Shown here piece by piece: positions 1 to 8,565 of a stretch of DNA of 45,113 nt. Both the position numbers and the translations under genes were made by a program. The stretch spans positions 1 through 45,113 of the forward strand of contig JAHHQW010000014.1 in the NCBI GenBank assembly GCA_020026195.1, written 5' to 3'. The stretch comes from Prevotella sp. (GTDB lineage: Bacteria; Bacteroidota; Bacteroidia; Bacteroidales; Bacteroidaceae). The notes beneath the pieces are model-generated. The model had not been told where the DNA came from. It worked only from the letters and a program-made list of their open reading frames with translations, and did not search any database. Positions within the stretch are counted from its first letter, which is position 1; every line of letters starts with the position of its first letter.

Positions 1-38
1 TTTTTAGAATCGCTAAGCTATATGGCTATCCCCATTGA

Positions 39-221
39 TTATCTACTGAGCCTGTATGTCGCCTGCTTTATCCGGAAGGTGTCTTTCAGTCCCAGGTAAA
101 GTAGTGATTTCAATACCCCGTCTTCTTGTTCCCGTATCAAAGCTCTAGGACAAAATCCTTCATAGTAAGATTTTTTGTCTATAAGAATGCGTATTCCCGA
201 TGGTATACGTTTTACGTTCAT
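39..221 (-). CDS. Possible small protein or gene remnant (60 aa), unrecognised
   Basis: A short reading frame with an ATG start at 221. It is rich in basic and aromatic residues and has no signal peptide, membrane segment or motif I recognise. No TAnnTTTG promoter box stands directly upstream. It may be a real small gene, the tail of a decayed gene or a chance frame. Its position at the window edge prevents use of the downstream neighbour. I assign no function. Confidence 0.2.
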   Translation of the reverse strand: MNVKRIPSGIRILIDKKSYYEGFCPRALIREQEDGVLKSLLYLGLKDTFRIKQATYRLSR

Positions 222-905
222 CCGTCATTCATATCTTACCATATGTTCTTTATCAAAAGACTGCATGGATGCACCACTTAAATTTACGACAGTATGATAT
301 TCCACGTCATAGAATGATATGGTAGCATCGATATATACATGTGTTTTAAGCTGATACGTATACATATATATTGAGAGTTTATGTTAGCATCCTATGGTTG
401 AATAGTTGATTAGGTTAAAATGCGGATGTAGAAAACAATCCGTATTAAAAAACTCATGTATGCTTATAACAACAATACATAAAGAAAAGGATATATAGGC
501 TGATAAATTTCTGATATCTTAAACGATTAAACGTTGTTCTAGCGTATAGAGTTTGGTAAATCAACAATATACATACACAATTAGTTAATTTATTTTTTCC
601 AGGTCAATGTATTTTGTTGTTTTGTTATTCAAATGTGTGTAGTAGTAAAATTTTATATGGACTTTTTGTTAATGTTGATATTGTCTACAATTTCTAGAGA
701 ACAATTTTAGCTATTATATTTTTAGTCTTCAATAAACTTATTTTCTTAACGAGAAAATTAGTGCTTTATTTGTGATATGTTTGTAAAATGTGGCTTTTAG
801 TAATAAAAGTGTAATATTTACTACTGTATTGATTATAATATGCTCTTTTTATCCTTCAAATTATAATATTATTGTTTGCTATTACCATTGCATGAAAATT
901 TGTTG
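222..905. other. AT-rich intergenic region
   Basis: About 680 bases without a convincing gene on either strand. The one structure I see is a hairpin at 419-446 (arms AATGCGGAT and ATCCGTATT, one G-T pair, 10-nt loop). It lacks a clear T-run on either side, so I do not call it a terminator. The rest is low-complexity AT-rich sequence leading into the promoter of the next gene. Confidence 0.5.
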
Positions 906-913
906 TATATTTG
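906..913 (+). promoter_or_regulatory. Bacteroidetes -7 box for the 961 gene
   Basis: TATATTTG matches the Bacteroidetes primary-sigma -7 consensus TAnnTTTG. No good -33 TTTG lies at 19-21 bases upstream. A start about 7 bases downstream would give a leader of roughly 40 nt before the ATG at 961. Confidence 0.5.
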
Positions 914-960
914 CAATAGTATCAAAAATTTAATAAGTTAACTCTTTAATTAATATTATT

Positions 961-2022
961 ATGAAGAAACTTTTACTTTTATTGGTGGTGCTTTTCGCAT
1001 CTGTTTCATCATTCGCTCAGGGCGAAGGTGAATTAATTTCTAATGACATTACAATTTCCAAGGATCTTGGTTATCGTATGTATATCAAGAAGTATTCAGA
1101 CAAGGTAAATGCAGCTGTAAAAGAAGGAAAGAAATTCAGTGTACGTTACATTTCAGACAACACAGATGTTGTAAAGATAGAAGGAAACGTATTCAGAGGA
1201 TTGAAAGCAGGAACAGCTAATTTAACACTTCGTATGTCTACGGTATATCCAGGTACTCAGGATCAGTTCGATGAAGATAATATTGTAATGGAAAAATCCT
1301 TTAAGGTTACGGTTATCGATGAACTACAGGTAAAGATGCCTTCGCTTGATATGTCATGGGGTTCGCCACGTGCAGACGCTGAAGCAAGACAGACTGGAGA
1401 ATTTGGTGCGACAAACATTACTGATGAATATTTAGGTCATACACCTAATGTAATAGAAAACAATCCTGAGTATGTTAAGCAGGTTGAAGTTTTCTATAAT
1501 AACAATTTCGACGCACCTGTAACTATCCTACAGTTTACAGAAGGAGATGATCTTCTTGTTGCTTCAACAACTCTATTCAGTGCATGGGAACATGTAAATT
1601 CCACATCTTCTTACGTATATAAGAAACTTCAGGATTTTGGATTTGAAAAAGATGCTCCAGATGATTTCTATTGGAATCTTTACCTCACTAAGAATGGTGT
1701 CAGCACAAGAGCCTCATGGGAAATGGTTATCATTGATAACGTATGGTTTGCAGCCCTTCAATTAAGCTATAATGGTAGTGAAGATACAGCAGTAGAAGAA
1801 ATTGAGAAAGAATTCCCCAGATTCGAAGTAAATACAATCGGAAATACAATCAGAATTAATGCTGCAGAATATGCTGGCGCTAAGGTGTTATTGAGCGATG
1901 TAAACGGAAAGATTCTAGTTGATACAGTAGTGATGAACAGCGGTAATGAATTTATCGTTCCAGGTCACGGTCTTTATATCCTTAAGATTGAAGGTTACAG
2001 AGCTGTTAAGGTACTCATCTAA
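961..2022 (+). CDS. Secreted Ig-like (BIG2-type) protein with T9SS-like C-terminus
   Basis: 353 aa. Residues 1-20 form a Sec signal peptide (two lysines, a leucine-rich core, then SSFAQ). Residues about 25-115 read like a bacterial Ig-like (BIG2) fold, with the pattern of 'kinetic' value, V-K-I-E-G, then GLKAGTANLTL. A less recognisable central region contains aromatic-rich strands. The last 60 or so residues (LSDVNGKIL ... GLYILKIEG ... VKVLI) resemble the C-terminal sorting domain of type IX secretion cargo. It is therefore probably exported and surface-attached or released. It has its own -7 box and a downstream hairpin, so it is likely monocistronic. No enzymatic motif was seen. Confidence 0.75.
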   Translation: MKKLLLLLVVLFASVSSFAQGEGELISNDITISKDLGYRMYIKKYSDKVNAAVKEGKKFSVRYISDNTDVVKIEGNVFRGLKAGTANLTLRMSTVYPGTQDQFDEDNIVMEKSFKVTVIDELQVKMPSLDMSWGSPRADAEARQTGEFGATNITDEYLGHTPNVIENNPEYVKQVEVFYNNNFDAPVTILQFTEGDDLLVASTTLFSAWEHVNSTSSYVYKKLQDFGFEKDAPDDFYWNLYLTKNGVSTRASWEMVIIDNVWFAALQLSYNGSEDTAVEEIEKEFPRFEVNTIGNTIRINAAEYAGAKVLLSDVNGKILVDTVVMNSGNEFIVPGHGLYILKIEGYRAVKVLI

Positions 2023-2048
2023 ATATTAGAAAGTCTGTTTAAAAATAT

Positions 2049-2074
2049 ACGGGTGGTATTAATTTACCATCCGT
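2049..2074 (+). terminator. Terminator-like hairpin after the 961 gene
   Basis: Arms ACGGGTGGTA and TACCATCCGT pair over 10 bases with one G-T pair and a 6-nt loop. T-rich sequence follows. Confidence 0.6.
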
Positions 2075-2170
2075 TATTTATATTTCGTATTTTGTCAAAC
2101 AGATTATATAAATTGAAATAATTTAAAAAATGTTACGTTATAAGAATATAGAATCTAAATATTTAAAAAT

Positions 2171-2404
2171 ATGATAAGTGGAATCATCAGTGGTATTATC
2201 GCAGGATATATAGCAAGTAGAATACAGAAAGGAGAAGGTAGCGGATGCCTGGTTAATTTATTTATAGGTGTTGCCGGTGGTATAGTAGGCAGCTGGTTAT
2301 TTGGTTTATTAGGCATTGCGGCTTATGGCTGGATAGGAGAAATGATAGTTTCTGTTATTGGTGCAGTAATTCTCCTTTGGCTTTTTGCTAAATTAAGAAG
2401 TTGA
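2171..2404 (+). CDS. GlsB/YeaQ/YmgE-family small membrane protein
   Basis: 77 aa with three hydrophobic helices. The N-terminal helix begins MISGIISGIIAGYIASRIQ and is followed by a Gly-rich turn (KGEGSGCLVN). A GVAGGIVGSWLF helix and a C-terminal helix (IVSVIGAVILLWLF) complete it. This is the pattern of the transglycosylase-associated/YeaQ family of inner-membrane stress proteins. Their biochemical role is not established. It stands alone between two hairpins. Family assignment is firm, function is not. Confidence 0.85.
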   Translation: MISGIISGIIAGYIASRIQKGEGSGCLVNLFIGVAGGIVGSWLFGLLGIAAYGWIGEMIVSVIGAVILLWLFAKLRS

Positions 2405-2436
2405 TATTTAAAAATACTAATTTAAATTTATATTGT

Positions 2437-2485
2437 AATATCGTACATGCAACATGTAAAAATGTTTATGTACGATATTTTTATT
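2437..2485 (+). terminator. Strong hairpin terminator after the YeaQ-like gene
   Basis: A perfect 12-bp stem, AATATCGTACAT (2437-2448) with ATGTACGATATT (2468-2479), is followed by TTTATTT. The loop contains a further small ACAT/ATGT pairing. Confidence 0.8.
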
Positions 2486-2614
2486 TGTTCATATAAAATC
2501 TTTACGATAATATACATACAATAGTTCCATTTTTGATGATAAAAAGATATGTTATGAGCATATATTGTGGCCAAAAAGAAATAAATGATAATTATAAAGT
2601 TGATTATTGTTTAT

Positions 2615-2622
2615 TATATTTG
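2615..2622 (+). promoter_or_regulatory. -7 box for the NSS transporter
   Basis: TATATTTG matches TAnnTTTG. No convincing -33 element was found. The leader would be about 50 nt. Confidence 0.5.
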
Positions 2623-2678
2623 CTTTGAATGAACAAAATGACTATATTAGCTGACGTTAACCATTAATTAAAAAAATT

Positions 2679-4046
2679 ATGGCAAACGACAGAATGACTT
2701 TTGGTAGCAAGTTGGGAGTAATACTTGCAACTGTAGGATGTGCAGTAGGTTTAGGAAGTATATGGCGCTTCCCCTATATGCTTGGAGCGAGTGGAGGAGC
2801 AGCATTCCTCCTTGTGTATATCTTTTTTATGGTATTTGTCGGAATGCCTGTGATGCTGACCGAGTTTTTTATCGGTCGATATTCGCGAAGCAATGCAGTA
2901 GGATCGTTTAAAAAGTTAGCACCAGGTACATCATGGAAATGGTTAGGATATCTCGGTGTACTTGCAGCTTTTCTAATTTTGAGTTATTATTCAGTGATAT
3001 CAGGTTGGACACTTGAATATGTATGGCAGTCTGTAAGTGGAAATCTTTATGCTGATACAAGTTCGGAAGATACTTTTAAGGAAGGTTTCGTATCATTTTC
3101 TTCAAGTACATTTCGTCCCATATTGTGGACTGCCATCTTTGTAGGACTGACGCATGCTGTAATATCATTTGGAGTTGAGAAAGGTATAGAGCGTGCTTCA
3201 AAGATAATGATGCCGTTATTATTTCTTATTTTGTTAGTGATGTGTGTACGTTCGGTCACACTTCCCAATGCGATGGAAGGAGTAGAATATCTGTTTAAGC
3301 CAGATTTTAGCAAACTGGATTCTAATATAATATTAAATGCTTTAGGACAGGCATTCTTCTCACTCAGTCTCGGTATGGGTGCTTTGATTACATATTCATC
3401 GTATTTCGGAAAGGAAACAGATATGCGCGATACAGTATGGCAGGTGACACTTATAAATACACTTGTTGCAATACTTGCAGGAGTTATGATATTCCCTGCC
3501 GCATTCAGTTTTCATATTGCACCTACAGAAGGCGCAAGTCTGGTATTCATAACCCTTCCGAGAGTTTTTGAGAACCTACCATTAAGTACATTATGGTCTA
3601 TAGTATTTTATGTTCTTCTTGCTATGGCGGCGCTTACTTCCACGATATCACTGCATGAAGTTGCAACAGCATACGTAAACGAAGAATTTAATGTTTCGCG
3701 TAAAAAAGCAGCCTATTTAGTATCCTTAGGTGTATTTGCAGTAGGTGTGTTATGTTCATTGTCTTTTGGTATACTCAAAGATTATACGATAGCCGGAATG
3801 ACAATATTTGATACACTCGATTATCTAACAGCAAAGATAATGCTGCCTATCAGCGGTGTATTTATCTGTCTGTTTGTTGGAACAAGAATAGACAAGAAAG
3901 TGCTGCGTAACGAACTTACGAATCAGGGAACACTTAAATTCCGCTTGTTTGGAGCATATGTATTCTTTATGAAATATGTAGCACCGATTGCGATTGCTAT
4001 TGTGTTCCTTAATGAATTAGGACTTCTGCGCTGGATAACAGGGTAG
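2679..4046 (+). CDS. Sodium-dependent neurotransmitter:sodium symporter (NSS/SNF) family transporter
   Basis: 455 aa with 11-12 hydrophobic helices. The first helix carries the NSS signature: VGCAVGLGSIWRFPY (around residues 18-32), the unwound TM1 that binds sodium and substrate in LeuT-type carriers, followed by GGAAFLL in TM2 and GMPVMLTEFFIGR. TM6 is also characteristic (ALGQAFFSLSLGMGALITYSSY). The family imports amino acids or related amines in cotransport with sodium. The substrate cannot be read from sequence. The length is usual for bacterial members, and the gene appears monocistronic with its own -7 box. Confidence 0.93.
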   Translation: MANDRMTFGSKLGVILATVGCAVGLGSIWRFPYMLGASGGAAFLLVYIFFMVFVGMPVMLTEFFIGRYSRSNAVGSFKKLAPGTSWKWLGYLGVLAAFLILSYYSVISGWTLEYVWQSVSGNLYADTSSEDTFKEGFVSFSSSTFRPILWTAIFVGLTHAVISFGVEKGIERASKIMMPLLFLILLVMCVRSVTLPNAMEGVEYLFKPDFSKLDSNIILNALGQAFFSLSLGMGALITYSSYFGKETDMRDTVWQVTLINTLVAILAGVMIFPAAFSFHIAPTEGASLVFITLPRVFENLPLSTLWSIVFYVLLAMAALTSTISLHEVATAYVNEEFNVSRKKAAYLVSLGVFAVGVLCSLSFGILKDYTIAGMTIFDTLDYLTAKIMLPISGVFICLFVGTRIDKKVLRNELTNQGTLKFRLFGAYVFFMKYVAPIAIAIVFLNELGLLRWITG

Positions 4047-4114
4047 TGTGATACTTATTATATAGAATTAATTATTTAATTTATAAAATATTCCCGAAAC
4101 TATTTTATAATATG

Positions 4115-4122
4115 TACTTTTG
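4115..4122 (+). promoter_or_regulatory. -7 box for the GLUG-repeat protein
   Basis: TACTTTTG matches TAnnTTTG, with a leader of about 50 nt to the ATG at 4182. No -33 match was found. Confidence 0.5.
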
Positions 4123-4181
4123 CATGTGCAGCAGAGATGCTAAGATTAGATAATCATTCTATAATATAAAATTAACCTATT

Positions 4182-5600
4182 ATGAAAAAATTTTTATTTA
4201 TGTGTCTGATGTCGGCTGTGTGCTTATCTCAGACATTCGCGGAAAACGAAGTAAAAAATGTTCCAGCACAAGTTACAGAAACAAGAGCAGGTGCATTTAG
4301 CGGTGGAACAGGTTCTGAACAAGATCCTTACCTTATTTCGAAACCTGAAGACCTTGTGGAACTTTCAAATAATGTAAATTCTTCAGCCGGTATGTTCTTT
4401 AAGATGACAAATGACATCGACATGAGCAGCGTAAAGGATTTTGCTCCTATTGGAAACAACCTGAATGGTGCAGACCCTACTATGTTTATGGGTGTATTTG
4501 ATGGCTGTGGTTATACAATTCGTAATCTCGTAATGGATTATGAAGGTATGGGTATTTACAACCAAGGTATTGCATTATTCGGTATCGTAATGCAGGCAAC
4601 AATTAAGAACATTCGTATAGAAGACAGTTCGTTTATAGGATACGGTATGGTAGCCCCTGTCGTTGCAGTAAGTTTTGGTTCAACAATTCAGAATTGTCAT
4701 ACAGGTAAAAACGTTACTGCAACAGCAGAGAAGTTAGGAGCTGCCGGTATTATAGCTTTTACAATGATGTCAAAGTCTGTAATTGAAGATTGCTCATCAG
4801 AAACAACTGTTGTTGCACATTTCGTTCAAGGAGGTGTAGCAAGTGGTATTATTGCTTGCGTTTCTGAAGGTGCAGATGGAACTCTTATCAGAAGATGTGT
4901 AAACTATGGTGATGTAACATCAGATGCAGACTGTGCTGCTGGTATCTTGCCTCTCGTTGAGTACCCTGCAGTAGTAGAAGACTGTGTAAACTTTGGAACT
5001 ATTGTATCAAATGTAGGCGGTACAGGTATTGCTTATTATGCAACTAAGCCTGATAAAGATTATCTTATTGTAAGAAACAGCTATAATGTAGGTGAGATTA
5101 TCGGTCAGGAAATTGAAAAGGTAGATGCTGTTTGTCTTGGTAACGTATTCCAGGGCGGTGGCGAAGAAAGCTGTAAAGTAGAAAACTGTTTCTATGCTTC
5201 TGATACAAACGGTGCTACTTCAAGAACAGCTACTGCAATGCTGTCAGCTGATATGAAGTCACAGGATTTTGTAGACAAACTGAATAATGGCAGAGCAGAT
5301 GCTTCTTGGTGTATCAAGGAAGGTGTTGCAAACGGCTTCCCTCTTCCTTATGAAAGCAGTGTCACCTCAGGTATCGAAAATGTAGCAGTTGCATCTTCTG
5401 TTTCTGTCAGCTATAACGCTGGTATCGTAACAGTGTCAGGTGCTAAGGTTGGTGACAGGTTTACAGTAGTAGACATGTCTGGTCGTACAGTAATGATGAC
5501 AGAGGCACAGAATAGCGAACTTACAATCAATCTTTCTAACGTTCCCGCTGGTGTTTACATTATCGGCAATGGTTCTGTAAGCAAGAAGATTGTAAAGTAA
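4182..5600 (+). CDS. Secreted GLUG-motif beta-solenoid protein with T9SS sorting domain
   Basis: 472 aa. Residues 1-20 are a signal peptide (MKKFLFMCLMSAVCLSQTFA). Residues from about 45 on carry the entry segment typical of GLUG proteins: FSGGTGSEQDPYLISKPEDL, then a 'KMTNDIDMS ... PIG ... GVFDGCGYTIRNL' block. Repeated turns such as 'IQNCHTG', 'VIEDCSSET' and 'VVEDCVNFGTI' suggest a right-handed beta-solenoid. The last 70 or so residues (TVVDMSGRTVMM ... LSNVPAGVYIIGNGSVSKKIVK) are a type A T9SS sorting domain. Likely surface-exposed, possibly adhesive or glycan-interacting. The substrate is unknown. It is bounded by its own promoter box and a strong terminator. Confidence 0.85.
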   Translation: MKKFLFMCLMSAVCLSQTFAENEVKNVPAQVTETRAGAFSGGTGSEQDPYLISKPEDLVELSNNVNSSAGMFFKMTNDIDMSSVKDFAPIGNNLNGADPTMFMGVFDGCGYTIRNLVMDYEGMGIYNQGIALFGIVMQATIKNIRIEDSSFIGYGMVAPVVAVSFGSTIQNCHTGKNVTATAEKLGAAGIIAFTMMSKSVIEDCSSETTVVAHFVQGGVASGIIACVSEGADGTLIRRCVNYGDVTSDADCAAGILPLVEYPAVVEDCVNFGTIVSNVGGTGIAYYATKPDKDYLIVRNSYNVGEIIGQEIEKVDAVCLGNVFQGGGEESCKVENCFYASDTNGATSRTATAMLSADMKSQDFVDKLNNGRADASWCIKEGVANGFPLPYESSVTSGIENVAVASSVSVSYNAGIVTVSGAKVGDRFTVVDMSGRTVMMTEAQNSELTINLSNVPAGVYIIGNGSVSKKIVK

Positions 5601-5621
5601 TCTAAGATTTACATATAAAAT

Positions 5622-5655
5622 AACGGCGTGCATGATTTATATCTTGCACGCCGTT
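5622..5655. terminator. Bidirectional terminator between convergent genes
   Basis: A perfect 11-bp stem, AACGGCGTGCA (5622-5632) with TGCACGCCGTT (5645-5655), has a 12-nt loop and T-rich flanks on both strands. It serves the GLUG gene on + and the addB-type gene on -. Confidence 0.85.
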
Positions 5656-5677
5656 TCTGTTTTATTGTGTTAAATGG

Positions 5678-8548
5678 TTAGTCTGCTATATTTTCTTTAC
5701 CATAGCACAGAGCATAATACGGGCATTTCGCACATTCGTCTGTATTGTCGGTAGGGATGAAGGATGTCTTATTAGAGAAAAGTTCATCCAACTTACATGT
5801 TATATTATTCATGAAATCAGAAGCTTCGCTGCATCCTTTAGTTATTTCCACTGGCACTTTTCCTATCTCTAATACCGGGTAACTGTCATATTCCATAAAT
5901 TTACTTATGTACAGAAGTACAGGAGAAATTTTTCTTCCTTCTTCCTTTGCCATGGCAATACTGTATAGTATAGTCTGTATATAATAGTCGTAAGCAGCAT
6001 CTGTAGTTCGGTCAAACAAGTCGTTAATTTCCTTAAATGAGGAAAGATGTTCAGATCCTGTTTTATAATCCACAATATATGTAACGTCGCCTTTCTTATC
6101 TATGCGGTCGGCAATACCTGAAATTTTGAGATCTCCTCGTGCAAGACTTATATCCATTTCAACACGAGCCTCTGTACCCACAATTTCAAATGGAGCACGC
6201 TTCATGTCTGCTTTAAGAAGATTTCTGATATATCTGCATATAACATTATACAAAATACGCTGCAAACCATTCAGACTGTCAATAGATTCAGGAGCCTTAT
6301 CGTCAAACAGCTCACTTGTAAAGGCCTTTGAAACGACACTGTGAATGTTAGCCTCCGTAGCCATTGTCTTTATGCTCGATTCTGTATAAACTCTGTGCTC
6401 TTTGTCACAGTATAGCAGTTCGGCTGCTTTATGGAATATCAGACCGAAAGTACGATAGTCTACATCCTTTTCTGACATAATCTGGTCTGGTTCCTTGATG
6501 TCGGCAATGTATTTGTAGTAGTAACGCAGACCGCATCGCAGATAAGTGTTAAGGGCCGAAGGAGATATAACCTTGGTATCGTTCAACTTATGCATTATAC
6601 CCTCATCCTTTACAACTTCATTGGGCTTTTTACAAGTTGTGTCAACCGAAGTGTCAAGCGACATAAAATGATAGTTGTGATTCTGTTCCACAATCATCTG
6701 CAGAACAAATCTGCTCATTTCGTTTTTGTGCGTACCGTCCGTAGCTGCATTATAAACAATAGACACATTTTTTGCTCTCTGTAACATACGGTAGAAATAA
6801 TAAGCATAGATATCCACCTTGTGATCTACAGTAGTAAGTCCGAAACCTTTTCTTACGGTGTATGGAATAAACGATGTGTCATTAATACCTTTAGGCATGC
6901 AGCCTTCGTTACAAGATAACAGTAGGATATTATCAAAGTCGATGTTACGGGTTTCCAATACACCCATTAACTGTATTCCGTCTATAGGTTCACCATGGAA
7001 AGGTATAGAAGTCGCTGCAACAATCTGTCCTACAAGTTTACGATATGTAGATATGTTAATCTCCATGTCTGAATAACTTTCCAGCGTATCGCCTAATACT
7101 TGTATCAAAGTATACATCCTGAATAAAGATTCCGCATAAAGCGGACTCTCATCCTTAAAATGCGATGCTACGTATTTAAGTATTGTAGACAGATTCCTTG
7201 TTATTTCATAAGTAGAAATCTTGTCTCCAATAGTCCTCTTGTTGAATATCAGTTTAAGAAAATCATCATTACCTGCCACTTCTTCAGCTGTAGTTCTGAG
7301 AGCACTCTTAGAGCGAAATTCAGATACTATTTCATGAGTGTTTCCAGCAAGCTGTGCAGTGTACGGATGATTTAGTACAGGTATTACATAACGCATAAGA
7401 TAATTACCTTTTTCGTTGTCATACCCCTCTGTCATGAGGTCCGTTATTTCTGAAACGAAAGATGCTACAGGAGTCTGTTGCAGCGGATAACCAGTGGTTA
7501 TATTCACCTTAAGACTCTCATTGTCAGGCAGACAGTGTATTGCTGCCTGAAGCATCATCTCGTCGCACATAACAATGGCAGTCTTACGTCCGCTTTTTAT
7601 CTTATCCTCGTCAAGCCACTTCGTGATATAACGAGCCTGTGCATTTTCGGTAGTGGCCGATATAATACTTACGTCTTTCGGTCTGTCGGTATTATTGAGA
7701 TTATTGTAAATCTCGTCACTTTCAGTCTTTAGCAGCGCATTGGGGAATAACTTCAGATTACGAGTAATATAATGACCAGCCTCAAGCGACATACCATTCT
7801 TTGGGGATATGTAATATTTATCAAAATCCCAGTAGAACAGAGCCTTGTCATTATTCTTCAGATGTGCGAAAAGACTCTCCTCAACCTTTTGCAGCATGTT
7901 GAATCCTACAAAAATATATTTTTTATATTTAAAGTTGGTGTTTTCCAAGTTCTCAGCCACCTCACGATACAAAGCACCCTCGTAAGCCAGTCCTTTTGAT
8001 TTTAGTATTTTATTAAATTCATGATAAATCTCTGCCAGATGCTGATATATATGATTGAAGTTAGTCTTAAGTTTACTATTTATTGCGCTGTTACTGAAAT
8101 ACTCTTTTAAGTCATGTTTTTGTTTGTCCGAGAGATAATCCAGGTTGTCCATCTCACCGAAATCACGAGTCAGTGAGAATACCGCATCTGCATCAGCCAT
8201 GTTCTTGTCAATGTCATCAAAGTCGGCGAGCATTATCTCTCCCCAGTTATAGAAACTGTCTATGGTTTCTTCAGATTCAATATAATTGTGATAACACTTA
8301 TAAAGTTCGAAGATAAGCGAAATACGGTCGGCTGTTACGAGTTCCGAATGATTTCGGAACAAATCACTGATTGTAATATAATGCGGACTCCACATGGCAC
8401 GTGTACTCTCTTCAACAAGATAAGTATTTAAGAAAAGTGAAGCACGTTTGTTTGGAAATACAACCGCCACGTCAGAGAAATCACCATGGAATTTCTTTAA
8501 CAGGTCGGCTGCAACATATTTTAGAAAATCTTTCATTGTCTCTGTCAT
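5678..8548 (-). CDS. addB: AddB-like PD-(D/E)XK nuclease, second subunit of an AddAB/RexAB-type exonuclease
   Basis: 956 aa. The N-terminal region begins with an inactive-helicase-like segment (VVFPNKRASLFLNTYL). The C-terminal nuclease domain shows RTFGLIFHKAAELLY, then SGIADRIDKKGD ... IVDYKTG (the D-x-K catalytic set) and QTILYSIAM. Cys672 (LRCGLRYY) and a C-terminal triad, Cys939, Cys942 and Cys948 (CAKCPYYALC), match the iron-sulfur staple of AddB nucleases. With its upstream partner it would process double-strand DNA ends for recombination. Only 17 bases separate it from addA, so the two are an operon. Start: ATG at 8548, with a second ATG four codons in. Divergence from Firmicutes AddB is considerable, so the symbol is by analogy. 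Confidence 0.85.
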   Translation of the reverse strand: MTETMKDFLKYVAADLLKKFHGDFSDVAVVFPNKRASLFLNTYLVEESTRAMWSPHYITISDLFRNHSELVTADRISLIFELYKCYHNYIESEETIDSFYNWGEIMLADFDDIDKNMADADAVFSLTRDFGEMDNLDYLSDKQKHDLKEYFSNSAINSKLKTNFNHIYQHLAEIYHEFNKILKSKGLAYEGALYREVAENLENTNFKYKKYIFVGFNMLQKVEESLFAHLKNNDKALFYWDFDKYYISPKNGMSLEAGHYITRNLKLFPNALLKTESDEIYNNLNNTDRPKDVSIISATTENAQARYITKWLDEDKIKSGRKTAIVMCDEMMLQAAIHCLPDNESLKVNITTGYPLQQTPVASFVSEITDLMTEGYDNEKGNYLMRYVIPVLNHPYTAQLAGNTHEIVSEFRSKSALRTTAEEVAGNDDFLKLIFNKRTIGDKISTYEITRNLSTILKYVASHFKDESPLYAESLFRMYTLIQVLGDTLESYSDMEINISTYRKLVGQIVAATSIPFHGEPIDGIQLMGVLETRNIDFDNILLLSCNEGCMPKGINDTSFIPYTVRKGFGLTTVDHKVDIYAYYFYRMLQRAKNVSIVYNAATDGTHKNEMSRFVLQMIVEQNHNYHFMSLDTSVDTTCKKPNEVVKDEGIMHKLNDTKVISPSALNTYLRCGLRYYYKYIADIKEPDQIMSEKDVDYRTFGLIFHKAAELLYCDKEHRVYTESSIKTMATEANIHSVVSKAFTSELFDDKAPESIDSLNGLQRILYNVICRYIRNLLKADMKRAPFEIVGTEARVEMDISLARGDLKISGIADRIDKKGDVTYIVDYKTGSEHLSSFKEINDLFDRTTDAAYDYYIQTILYSIAMAKEEGRKISPVLLYISKFMEYDSYPVLEIGKVPVEITKGCSEASDFMNNITCKLDELFSNKTSFIPTDNTDECAKCPYYALCYGKENIAD

Positions 8549-8565
8549 TAATTAAAAGCCACCGA

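Noticed and set aside
419..446. Terminator in the first intergenic region
   Set aside because: The hairpin is real, but no T-run follows on either strand and no gene end is near it.
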